Part shown: positions 1 to 5,826 of the stretch, piece after piece
Layout: each line of letters starts with the position of its first letter
Numbering within the stretch: the first letter of the stretch is position 1
Assembly: GCA_046082625.1 (NCBI GenBank)
Contig: JBJTYE010000055.1
Coordinates: forward strand, 1 to 8,191
Length of the DNA stretch: 8,191 nt
Direction: 5' to 3'
Source of the DNA: Casp-actino8 sp046082625
GTDB taxonomy: Bacteria; Actinomycetota; Acidimicrobiia; Acidimicrobiales; Ilumatobacteraceae
Position numbers and translations under genes: made by a program
Notes under the pieces: model-generated
Databases searched by the model: none
Told to the model about the DNA's origin: nothing
Seen by the model: only the letters and a program-made list of their open reading frames with translations

Positions 1-466
1 CCACGGCACCGGATTGCATGGCCCGACTGAGAGCGTCGTGCAGAGCCAGATATCCCCCGCAGATGCTGGCCGTTCGGGTTCCGCCGTCGGCCTGCAGCAC
101 GTCGCAGTCCACCACCACTTGTCGCTCGCCGAGCAGAGACATGTCGCAACTGGCGCGCAGGCTGCGGCCGATGAGGCGTTGGATCTCCACGGTCCGGCCG
201 GTCTGCTTGCCCTTGGCGGCTTCCCGATCGACTCTCTCGGTCGATGATCCCGGCAGCATCGAGTACTCGGCGGTCACCCATCCCTTTCCGCTGCCCTTCA
301 TCCAGCGGGGGACGTCTTCGTCGATACTGGCGGTGCACAGGACGCGAGTCCTCCCGAAAGTCACCAACACGCTGCCGGCCGACATCTCGGTGAAATCCCG
401 TTCGAAGGAGATGGGTCGCAACTCGTCGGTGTGCCGCCCATCGGCACGGGTGATGGAACTGGTCAT
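1..466 (-). CDS. rph: Ribonuclease PH, N-terminal 155 codons (truncated by window edge)
   Basis: RNase PH is a phosphate-dependent 3'-to-5' exoribonuclease that trims the 3' ends of tRNA precursors in the cytoplasm. Reading the minus strand from an ATG at 466-464 gives an open frame of 155 codons that runs off position 1. The N-terminus has the family hallmark RADGRHTDELRPISF (residues 7-21), followed by the core segments GRTRVLCTAS (38-47), AEYSMLPGS (66-74), GKQTGRTVEIQRLIGRSLR (86-104) and GGTRTAS (128-134). R91 and R131 lie in the arginine-containing phosphate-binding segments known for the family. The full protein is usually about 240-260 residues, so roughly the last 90-100 are missing. 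The start is fixed by an ATGA overlap with the murI stop and a GGAGG about 10 nt upstream, inside murI. It is therefore probably translated together with murI from one mRNA. Nothing in the visible part looks degraded. Confidence 0.94.
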   Translation of the reverse strand, partial: MTSSITRADGRHTDELRPISFERDFTEMSAGSVLVTFGRTRVLCTASIDEDVPRWMKGSGKGWVTAEYSMLPGSSTERVDREAAKGKQTGRTVEIQRLIGRSLRASCDMSLLGERQVVVDCDVLQADGGTRTASICGGYLALHDALSRAMQSGAV

Positions 467-1416
467 GATGGTCGAGCCTCCGAGAGGGTTGTGGTGTTCG
501 CCGGAATCGATCGAGAGTCCGGACCGTCGGCCAAGATTTCGCGTATCGACTCCGAAGCTTGCCAGGAATCCGCCTGCATGAGTTCGGGTCCGAGCAAACG
601 GGTGCCGAGCTCGCGGAACCAGGCCACGTCGCCACTCGACAAGAAGGTGTGACGTCCCGGTCGCCCGGCGCGCCGCATCCCGATGTCGTCGAGTCGATCA
701 CGCAGGGCGAAGGCCGTCTCGTCCGCAGAGGACACCAACGTGACCGACCCGCCCATGACCTCGGAGATGACCCGAGCCAAATAGGGATAGTGGGTACAGC
801 CGAGCAGGAGCGCATCGACCCCGGCGGACTTGATCGGTGCCAGCAGCCGTTCGGCCAGCACCGTGATCTCGTCACCGGACGTGCGCCCTCGCTCGACGAA
901 CTCGACGAAACCCGGACACGACGCGCTCACGAGCGTGACCCGCGCTCCGAGGGAGGCCCGGGCCACGGCGGTGGAGTACGCCCCCGAACCGATGGTGCCG
1001 ATGGTGCCGATCACACCCACCACGCCGCTCTTGGTGGCGCGCACCAACGATTGGGCTCCGGGCTCGATGACGCCGACCACCGGAATCTCCAATCCGGCGG
1101 CGGCGAATTCCCGTTGCAGGTCCGTAACCGGCAGAGCGGCCGCCGCGGTGTTGCAGGCCACCACCACGGCCTTGGCACCGTGATCGCGCACCAGACTCCA
1201 TGCCAACTCGCGGGCGTAGTTCCGCACGTCGGGTAGCGGTTTGTCGCCGTAGGGATAGCGGCCGGTGTCGCCGATGTAGACGAGATCCTCGTGCGGCAAC
1301 AGGTCGATCACCGCCCGGGCCACGGTGAGTCCGCCGAAGCCGGAGTCGAACATGCCGATCGGACCATCGCTGGAGAGGCCCTGATCGCCGTGGCTCTGGC
1401 TAGCGGATTTCGACAC
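463..1416 (-). CDS. murI: Glutamate racemase
   Basis: This cytoplasmic, cofactor-independent racemase interconverts L- and D-glutamate and supplies D-Glu for peptidoglycan. The 317-residue product carries all the signature blocks: IGMFDSGFGGLTV (20-32, with the D24-S25 pair), GDTGRYPYG (49-57), VVVACNTAAAA (84-94) with the first catalytic cysteine C88, and LLLGCTHYPYL (203-213) with the second catalytic cysteine C207. SGAYSTAV (144-151) matches the conserved Ser-x-Ala-Tyr region. The start is a GTG. An in-frame TAG ends only 9 nt upstream (1428-1426), so no earlier start exists, and there is no Shine-Dalgarno sequence; a leaderless transcript is likely. A later start near M22 would delete the IGMFDSG strand and is rejected. 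Residues 1-18 are a Ser-rich, probably unstructured extension. The C-terminus (about 270-317) goes beyond the usual length of about 265 residues and has no motif I recognise. The stop overlaps the rph start (ATGA). Confidence 0.96.
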   Translation of the reverse strand: MSKSASQSHGDQGLSSDGPIGMFDSGFGGLTVARAVIDLLPHEDLVYIGDTGRYPYGDKPLPDVRNYARELAWSLVRDHGAKAVVVACNTAAAALPVTDLQREFAAAGLEIPVVGVIEPGAQSLVRATKSGVVGVIGTIGTIGSGAYSTAVARASLGARVTLVSASCPGFVEFVERGRTSGDEITVLAERLLAPIKSAGVDALLLGCTHYPYLARVISEVMGGSVTLVSSADETAFALRDRLDDIGMRRAGRPGRHTFLSSGDVAWFRELGTRLLGPELMQADSWQASESIREILADGPDSRSIPANTTTLSEARPS

Positions 1417-1428
1417 GGTGTCACGCTA
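1417..1428 (-). promoter_or_regulatory. Candidate -10 hexamer for a leaderless murI transcript
   Basis: On the minus strand TAGCGT (1428-1423) fits the actinobacterial -10 pattern TANNNT. It is followed by six bases (1422-1417) and then the GTG of murI at 1416, which is the spacing expected if transcription begins on the first base of the start codon. The absence of a Shine-Dalgarno sequence agrees with this. I see no good -35 element at the right distance, so the call rests on spacing and the missing ribosome binding site. Confidence 0.35.
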
Positions 1429-1531
1429 ATGGATGGCCCATTTGGAGGCGGTTTCCGGCGTCAGGCCCCTAGCGACGCTCGGATCTTCCGATATCGTTTT
1501 CCTCTCCGTGGGCATGGGCCCACGTGAATCC
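1429..1531. promoter_or_regulatory. Divergent intergenic region between murI and the ABC operon
   Basis: This short non-coding stretch separates two divergent transcription units and should hold the promoter of the transporter operon. On the plus strand TATCGT (1492-1497) is a possible TANNNT -10 hexamer, without a convincing -35. It overlaps the 8-bp palindrome CGATATCG (1489-1496), and next to it lies a small inverted repeat, TCGGA/TCCGA (1479-1483 and 1487-1491). Either could be an operator, but both are short enough to be chance. No regulator gene is present in the window. Confidence 0.3.
1507..1524 (+). promoter_or_regulatory. 7-bp stem-loop in the leader of the substrate-binding protein gene
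   Basis: CGTGGGC (1507-1513) and GCCCACG (1518-1524) form a perfect 7-bp inverted repeat around a 4-base loop (ATGG). The repeat ends 8 bases before the Shine-Dalgarno sequence of the binding-protein gene. It also runs into a CACGTG palindrome (1521-1526). It could be an mRNA hairpin that stabilises the 5' end or affects initiation, or a DNA operator. There is no T-tract, so it is not a terminator. Its position is suggestive, but a function is not shown. Confidence 0.35.
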
Positions 1532-1545
1532 AGGGGGATACCTAC
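1532..1545 (+). promoter_or_regulatory. Ribosome binding site of the substrate-binding protein gene
   Basis: AGGGGG (1532-1537) lies 8 nt before the ATG at 1546. This is good Shine-Dalgarno spacing and fixes the start of the lipoprotein. It contrasts with the ATPase gene downstream, which has no well-placed site. Confidence 0.65.
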
Positions 1546-2757
1546 ATGAGAACATCCACTTCGTCCCGCCTTCGGTGGGTCTTTGCCGCCATCACCGCAT
1601 CGTCACTGGTGATCGCAGCCTGTGGTGGCGACGACGGCGAGTCGTCGACCACTGAAGCCGCCTCCACCGAGGCTCCGTCGGACACCACCGAACCCGCCGG
1701 CGAGACCGGCGGCGTGAGCGAAGACGCTCAGGCCCGCGTGGCCGCGTTCCTCGAGCCGGTGACCGAACTTCCGCTGAGCGAGCCCATCACCGCTCCGACC
1801 GGCAAGAAGTTGTTCTACGTCCAGTGCTCCGTCGCCGTGTGCGAGGAGATCTCCGTGGGCGTGAAGGCCGCCGCCGAGGCTGCCGGCTGGACCTACGAGA
1901 CCGCATCGCATCAGGACACCCCTGAGACCGTGGCCGCGGCGTTCGATGCCGCCATCGCCGCTGCACCCGATGTGATCCTCACCAGCGGTAATCCCCGCGA
2001 ATGGTTCTCGGCACAGTTGGCAACTCTGAAGGAGCAACAGATCCCGGTGGTCTCCTGGTCCCTCCCGGAGGCCTACGAGCCCGGTGACGGCATCTCCGTG
2101 AACCTGCTCAGCAACGACGACTACTACTTCTACGGTGTGTTGATGGCCGACTACGCCGCGGTCAACACCGTGAACAAGAAGATCCAGTTCATCGGTCTGC
2201 CCACCTTCCCGGTGCTGTCGACCGTGCAGCAGGGCTTCGAGGACGAGATCGCCAAGGCCTGCCCGGACTGCTCGGTGGAGATCACCGAAGTGGCGGTGAC
2301 CGACATCGGCACCAATCTTCCCGGTTCGGTGGTGTCGTTGCTCCAGGCCGATCCTGAACTCGACATGATCGTGTACGCCTTCGGCGGCATGCTCTTCGGA
2401 GTGCCTGACGCCCTCGAGGCGGCCGGTCTCCTCGATCAGGCCAAGGCCGTGTCGCAGGCCGGTGGTCCGCTGAACTTCGGATTCATCGCCAGTGGCAAGC
2501 ATCAGGTGGCCGAAGTGGCTCTGGCTTCGGAGCTCCTCGGCTGGCGCGCCGTCGACGCCGCGGCCCGCGTGCTGCTCGGAAGCGGACCCGGTCGGGCCGA
2601 GACCCCGCCGCAGGCCATTATCGAGGGTCACCCGGACATCCTGTCCGGCGGTCTGCCCCTGCAGATCTTGGAGGCGGACTCCATCGCCGATCCGAGCGTG
2701 CTGTGGCCGGGAGTCGAAGGATTCCAGGACAAGTTCACGGCTCTCTGGGGTCTGTGA
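1546..2757 (+). CDS. ABC transporter substrate-binding lipoprotein (sugar/CUT2-type, periplasmic-binding fold I)
   Basis: This is the extracellular receptor of the importer encoded by the next two genes. The 403-residue product begins with a lipoprotein signal: basic residues R8 and R10, a hydrophobic stretch from about 11 to 25, and the lipobox IAAC with C26 as the lipidated cysteine. A flexible linker rich in Ser, Thr, Glu and Pro follows (about 30-58). The mature domain (about 85-403) has the two-lobe layout of RbsB-like proteins: KKLFYVQCS as the first strand, AAFDAAIAAAPDVILTSG (131-148), QIPVVSWSL (165-173), and a hinge-like NDDYYFYGVLMADYAA (190-205). Two close cysteine pairs, C94/C99 and C239/C242 (CPDC), could form disulfides outside the membrane. 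The next in-frame start (ATPase) is 63 bp away, with a palindrome and a strong hairpin between the two coding regions or just inside the second. The ligand cannot be assigned. The family name says sugar, but the Mo-hydroxylase neighbour suggests some other small organic molecule. Confidence 0.93.
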   Translation: MRTSTSSRLRWVFAAITASSLVIAACGGDDGESSTTEAASTEAPSDTTEPAGETGGVSEDAQARVAAFLEPVTELPLSEPITAPTGKKLFYVQCSVAVCEEISVGVKAAAEAAGWTYETASHQDTPETVAAAFDAAIAAAPDVILTSGNPREWFSAQLATLKEQQIPVVSWSLPEAYEPGDGISVNLLSNDDYYFYGVLMADYAAVNTVNKKIQFIGLPTFPVLSTVQQGFEDEIAKACPDCSVEITEVAVTDIGTNLPGSVVSLLQADPELDMIVYAFGGMLFGVPDALEAAGLLDQAKAVSQAGGPLNFGFIASGKHQVAEVALASELLGWRAVDAAARVLLGSGPGRAETPPQAIIEGHPDILSGGLPLQILEADSIADPSVLWPGVEGFQDKFTALWGL

Positions 2758-2801
2758 TCCGACGTCAGGGACGTCCGATGTCCTGGTCGGTCGGACACGA
2801 G

Positions 2802-2817
2802 CTCATGCCAGCATGAG
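2802..2817 (+). repeat. Perfect 16-bp dyad directly upstream of the ATPase start
   Basis: CTCATGC (2802-2808) and GCATGAG (2811-2817) are perfect inverted copies separated by CA. As RNA this could fold as a 6-bp stem with a 4-base loop; as DNA it resembles a compact operator. It fills the place where a ribosome binding site would be and ends 3 nt before the ATG at 2821. The only purine-rich motif there, GAGAG (2815-2819), is too close to the ATG and is partly inside the dyad. The rest of the intergenic stretch (2758-2801) holds a weak inverted repeat, GTCCGA/TCGGAC (2773-2778 and 2791-2796). Confidence 0.4.
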
Positions 2818-2820
2818 AGC

Positions 2821-4560
2821 ATGTTGACCGACACGGAAGTCAGCGAGGGGACCAGCGGCGACGCTGGTCCCCTCGTTCTTGATGTCCGCGATCTCTCCAA
2901 GACCTACCCGGGACAGGTGGCGTTGAACCACGCCACCCTGCAAGTGCGTCCGGGCGAAGTGCACGCCCTGGTCGGCCAGAACGGCTCGGGCAAGAGCACC
3001 CTCATCAAGTTGCTCGGTGGTTACGTCAAAGCCGACCACGGATCCGACGTTCGTCTCCTCGGCCGGACGGTCGATCTGTGGTCGATGTCCAACGACGACC
3101 GACGCATGATCAGAATCGTCCACCAGGATCTCGGACTGGTCCCGACGCTGTCCACCGTCGAGAACCTCGGACTCGGCCGCGGTTTCGCGCGAGGTTTCGC
3201 CGGCCGACTGCTGTGGCGTCGCGAAGTGCGCCGCTCCCAGGAGCTCCTGCTTCGCTTCGGACTCGCTCCCGATGTCCGCCGACCCGTCGGCCAACTCTCG
3301 GCCGCCGAACGCGCCGCGGTGGCCATCGTCCGAGCCCTGCAGGATTGGGACGCCGATACGCCGGGCCTGTTGATCCTGGACGAACCCACGGCATCGCTGA
3401 ATCGCGGCGAGGTCGACGCTCTCTTTCGCGAGGTGCGCCGAGTGGCCGAACTGGGAGTCGGGGTGCTCTTCGTCAGCCATGCTCTCGACGAGGTCCTCGA
3501 ATTGGCCGATCGTGTCACGGTGCTGCGCGACGGGAACGTGGTGGCCTCCGGAGTCGAGTCCCACTCGCTCGACGCGGCTGCGCTCGTCGAGCTGATCGTC
3601 GGCCGCAAGGCCACCGACCTGTATCCGTCGAACCGTCCCGAGGTGGGTCGCGAACTCCTGGAGGCCGAAATGGTCTTCGGCATCACCCTGCGCGGACTCA
3701 CCTTCAAGCTCTACACCGGAGAGATCCTGGGATTCGCCGGTCTGGTCGGCTCCGGACGCGAAGAGGTCGTCGGTTCCTTGTTCGGCGCCACACCGCGCTT
3801 CGCCGGAAAGGTCCTCTTGAACAAGACCAAGATCTTCGCCACGCCACGGGACTCCATCCGTGCCGGATTGGCCCACGTGCCCGCCGATCGCAAGAGTGTC
3901 GGACTGGACCCGCAGGAACGTCTGGTGGAGCACGTACCTCTCCCCCGCCTGGGGCCCGCGCAGAGACGTCTACGGCTCCGCCACCGGCGATTGCGGCGCG
4001 ACGTGGCGCAGTGGGTCGAACGACTGGACGTGCAACCGCCCATCCTCGGACGGCGCATGGAGAAGTTCAGCGGCGGCAACCAGCAAAAGGCGGTACTGGC
4101 GCGCTGGCTGCGCACCGAACCCAAGGTGCTCCTGCTCGACGAACCCACCCAAGGTGTGGATGTCGGGGCGAAGGCATCGATCTATACCCAGATCACCGAG
4201 GCCGCCTCGCAGGGACTGGGCGTCGTCATCGCGTCCTCCGATGCCGAGGAACTGGTGCACCTCTGCCACCGGGTCCTGATCATGCGCAGCGGTGCCGTGG
4301 CCGCTGAACTCGTCGGACCATCCCTCACCGAGGAACGTCTGATCGCCGAGACCCTCGGAGCCACGTCACACCGCAAGAACATGCGCACCAATCTGGATCC
4401 GATTACGTTCGAGGTGATCCGAGACCGGCGGGACGCCATCACCGTCACCCCCAGCGACGGTTCGGATCTCCAGAGGGCACGTGCCAAGAACGTGGCCCGA
4501 GGTGGAAAATTCGCGCAATGGGTGCGCCGCACCGCCGACCGTCTCCGAGGAAGATCATGA
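2821..4560 (+). CDS. RbsA-like ABC transporter ATPase with two nucleotide-binding domains and an extra C-terminal tail
   Basis: This cytoplasmic protein powers the importer. The 579 residues contain two tandem ATPase domains as in RbsA/MglA. Domain 1 has Walker A GQNGSGKST (52-60), Q-loop HQDLG (101-105), a signature variant LSAAE (159-163), Walker B LLILDEPT (183-190) and switch H220. Domain 2 has a degenerate P-loop, GLVGSGREE (307-315), the signature FSGGNQQ (416-422) and Walker B VLLLDEPTQGVD (436-447), with Ser-Ser-Asp in place of the switch histidine. The degenerate second P-loop is normal for the family. RbsA proteins usually end near residue 500-510; here about 65 basic residues follow (515-579), including NLDPITFEVIRDR (524-536), which resembles the start of hydantoinase B proteins. 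ATG 2821 is the only start that keeps the first strand PLVLDVRDL (17-25), yet no Shine-Dalgarno sequence is well placed, and codons 8-19 contain a strong hairpin. The stop overlaps the permease start (ATGA). Confidence 0.95.
   Translation: MLTDTEVSEGTSGDAGPLVLDVRDLSKTYPGQVALNHATLQVRPGEVHALVGQNGSGKSTLIKLLGGYVKADHGSDVRLLGRTVDLWSMSNDDRRMIRIVHQDLGLVPTLSTVENLGLGRGFARGFAGRLLWRREVRRSQELLLRFGLAPDVRRPVGQLSAAERAAVAIVRALQDWDADTPGLLILDEPTASLNRGEVDALFREVRRVAELGVGVLFVSHALDEVLELADRVTVLRDGNVVASGVESHSLDAAALVELIVGRKATDLYPSNRPEVGRELLEAEMVFGITLRGLTFKLYTGEILGFAGLVGSGREEVVGSLFGATPRFAGKVLLNKTKIFATPRDSIRAGLAHVPADRKSVGLDPQERLVEHVPLPRLGPAQRRLRLRHRRLRRDVAQWVERLDVQPPILGRRMEKFSGGNQQKAVLARWLRTEPKVLLLDEPTQGVDVGAKASIYTQITEAASQGLGVVIASSDAEELVHLCHRVLIMRSGAVAAELVGPSLTEERLIAETLGATSHRKNMRTNLDPITFEVIRDRRDAITVTPSDGSDLQRARAKNVARGGKFAQWVRRTADRLRGRS
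2844..2880 (+). terminator. Intrinsic-terminator-like hairpin inside the start of the ATPase gene
   Basis: CGAGGGGACCAGC (2844-2856) and GCTGGTCCCCTCG (2863-2875) pair perfectly over 13 bp, 10 of them G-C, around a 6-base loop, GGCGAC. The tail TTCTT (2876-2880) follows immediately, so the element has the form of a Rho-independent terminator with a short, imperfect T-tract. It begins 23 bases after the ATPase start codon and encodes the poorly conserved linker residues 8-19 before the first core strand of the domain. It would cut or slow transcription after the binding-protein gene, or protect the 3' end of a short binding-protein mRNA, giving more receptor than ATPase and permease. Such unequal output is well known in binding-protein operons such as malE-malF, although there the element lies between the genes. 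The structure is plain in the sequence; the activity is inferred. Confidence 0.6.
4363..4557 (+). other. C-terminal extension of the ATPase with a hydantoinase B-like motif
   Basis: Residues 515-579 of the ATPase lie beyond the usual end of RbsA-type proteins. From an internal methionine (M521, 4381) the sequence reads MRTNLDPITFEVIRDR and continues RDAIT. From memory, hydantoinase B/oxoprolinase proteins typically begin with something like DPITFEVIRNRLLAITEE, so about 17 residues line up from the DPI onwards. After that the resemblance stops, and the tail becomes basic and low in recognisable structure (Lys, Arg and Ala rich from about 551). It may be the fossil 5' end of a hyuB-like gene captured by the ATPase, or a coincidence. 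No hydantoinase continues in any frame, because the permease begins at 4557. Confidence 0.35.
4547..4556 (+). promoter_or_regulatory. Ribosome binding site that sets the permease start
   Basis: GAGGAAG (4547-4553) precedes the ATG at 4557 with good spacing. An in-frame ATG at 4518 lies deeper inside the ATPase gene and lacks such a site. This makes 4557 the better start and creates the ATGA overlap with the ATPase stop, implying translational coupling. Confidence 0.7.
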
Positions 4561-5810
4561 AGCAGGCCAAGATCGACACCAAGACCGGGGACGTGGTCAA
4601 GAAGCCGGTTCTCAAGAAGAACAAGGTTCTCCGTCGACATCGCGTGGTCTACGAGCGTGTCGAGCGCACCAAGAAGATCGACAGCCGCTTCGACGAACGA
4701 CGATCGCCCATCAAGTGGCGCACCTTCCATCCCCGCAACATCGGTGTGCTGTATCTCTACGGTCTCACCTGGCTCATCTTCAGCACCTGGATTTCCGACA
4801 CCTGGCTGACGTGGCTGACGCATCGGTCGGTCATGAATCAGAACGCCATCTTGCTGGTGGTGGCCCTCGGACTCCTGATCCCCCTGTCGGCAGGGGTGTT
4901 CGATCTCTCGATCGCCGGGACCGTCTCGGCCTCGGCCGTCACGGTGTCCTGGCTCCTGATCGAGCCGAAGTGGCCGATTCCACTGGCCATCCTCGCCGCC
5001 CTCCTGGTCGGGGTGATCGTCGGAAGCATCAACGGATTCCTGGTGGTCAAGATCCACATCGATTCGTTCATCGCCACGCTCGGCATGGGCTCGATCCTCA
5101 CTGCCTATGCCGTGTGGCGCTCCAACAATCGCTCGCTGCTCGGATTTCCGGACGCCTTCAACGATCTCTCCACCCAATGGTTCGGAGGCTTGAACAAGAC
5201 CGTGCTCGTCGGATTGGTCCTGGCCGTCGTCATGTGGTTCGTCCTCGAGCACACGGCCCTCGGCCGGTATCTCTTCGCCACCGGCGGGGCTCGTGAGGCC
5301 GCCCGTTTGGCCGGGGTGCAGACCGATCGCTATCTCTGGGGGTCGCTCGTCACCTCGGCCACTTTCGCCGCCCTGGCCGGAGTGCTGCTGTCCTCCCAGT
5401 TCGGATCCAGCCAGGCCCAGTCCGGAGCCCCGTATCTCCTGCCGGCCTTCGCTGCGGCATTCCTCGGCTCCACGCAGTTCAAGCGTCGCTTCAACGTCTG
5501 GGGGACGGTGCTGGCGGTCTTCGTCCTCCAGTCCGGAGTCAAGGGTCTGCAATTGGCCGGGGTCAGCTCCACCTGGGTGGAGAGCCTCTTCTTCGGAGTG
5601 GCTCTCATCGTCGCCGTCGGCTTCTCTGCGTACCGCAAACGCGTCCATGGCGGGCAGCGCCGATGGTGGCGTCGCGAAGAGAGCGGACCGGACTACTTCC
5701 TCGGTCGTCTCCTGCGTTGGGGCAGCCCGCGCACCGAGCAATCCAAAGTGAATGCCCAGCAATGGTGGTTCGACCCCGAAGACCGCCAAGGTCACCACAT
5801 CAAGCCATGA
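4557..5810 (+). CDS. RbsC-like ABC transporter permease with long basic N-terminus and extended C-terminus
   Basis: This is the membrane channel of the importer, probably acting as a homodimer because no second permease gene follows. The 417-residue product belongs to the branched-chain amino acid/ribose permease superfamily (BPD_transp_2). Family landmarks are LLIPLSAGVFDLSIAG (106-121, the conserved Gly...Asp-Leu-Ser element), GSINGFLVVKIHIDSFIATLG (156-176) and the cytoplasmic ATPase-contact loop GRYLFATGGAREAARLAGV (236-254). Hydrophobic segments are seen at about 62-82, 97-115, 118-136, 140-158, 170-186, 214-231, 262-280, 293-306, 313-330 and 341-358. Two parts are longer than usual: about 60 hydrophilic residues full of Lys and Arg before the first membrane segment, and about 57 cytoplasmic residues after the last (361-417), rich in Trp and Arg near 369-373. 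Family members are typically about 320-350 residues. The start overlaps the ATPase stop, and the hydroxylase starts 16 bp after this stop. Confidence 0.94.
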   Translation: MKQAKIDTKTGDVVKKPVLKKNKVLRRHRVVYERVERTKKIDSRFDERRSPIKWRTFHPRNIGVLYLYGLTWLIFSTWISDTWLTWLTHRSVMNQNAILLVVALGLLIPLSAGVFDLSIAGTVSASAVTVSWLLIEPKWPIPLAILAALLVGVIVGSINGFLVVKIHIDSFIATLGMGSILTAYAVWRSNNRSLLGFPDAFNDLSTQWFGGLNKTVLVGLVLAVVMWFVLEHTALGRYLFATGGAREAARLAGVQTDRYLWGSLVTSATFAALAGVLLSSQFGSSQAQSGAPYLLPAFAAAFLGSTQFKRRFNVWGTVLAVFVLQSGVKGLQLAGVSSTWVESLFFGVALIVAVGFSAYRKRVHGGQRRWWRREESGPDYFLGRLLRWGSPRTEQSKVNAQQWWFDPEDRQGHHIKP

Positions 5811-5826
5811 GGGAGAACCAACGACC
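5811..5826 (+). promoter_or_regulatory. Ribosome binding site of the Mo-hydroxylase large subunit
   Basis: GGGAG (5811-5815) directly follows the permease TGA and lies 11 nt before the ATG at 5827. The resulting N-terminus, MSLVGAKVLRKEDPRLLTG, matches the usual beginning of the family. An in-frame ATG at 5752 would add 25 residues encoded inside the permease gene and has no support. The gap contains no terminator, so read-through from the transporter genes is expected. Confidence 0.65.

Noticed and set aside
18..581. Plus-strand open frame of 187 codons across rph and the end of murI
   Set aside because: It is antisense to two recognised housekeeping genes and rich in Arg, Ser and Pro with no motif.
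990..1015. Short tandem repeat encoding GTIGTIG in murI
   Set aside because: The length of this loop matches other glutamate racemases, so it looks like ordinary sequence rather than an expansion.
1603..2631. Minus-strand open frame of 342 codons opposite the binding-protein gene
   Set aside because: It is a Gly/His/Arg-rich shadow of a well-supported lipoprotein gene, with no ribosome site or recognisable motif.
2803..3933. Minus-strand open frame of 376 codons opposite the ATPase
   Set aside because: The ATPase motifs fix the coding strand. The antisense product has no recognisable family and reads as a compositional artefact.
3910..4010. Possible frameshift in the second ATPase domain, where the product turns Arg-rich (residues 376-393)
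   Set aside because: Frame one still gives a plausible ERLVEHVPLPRL segment followed by DVAQWVERLDV, as expected in RbsA proteins. The other two frames give nothing better, so a variable surface segment is more likely.
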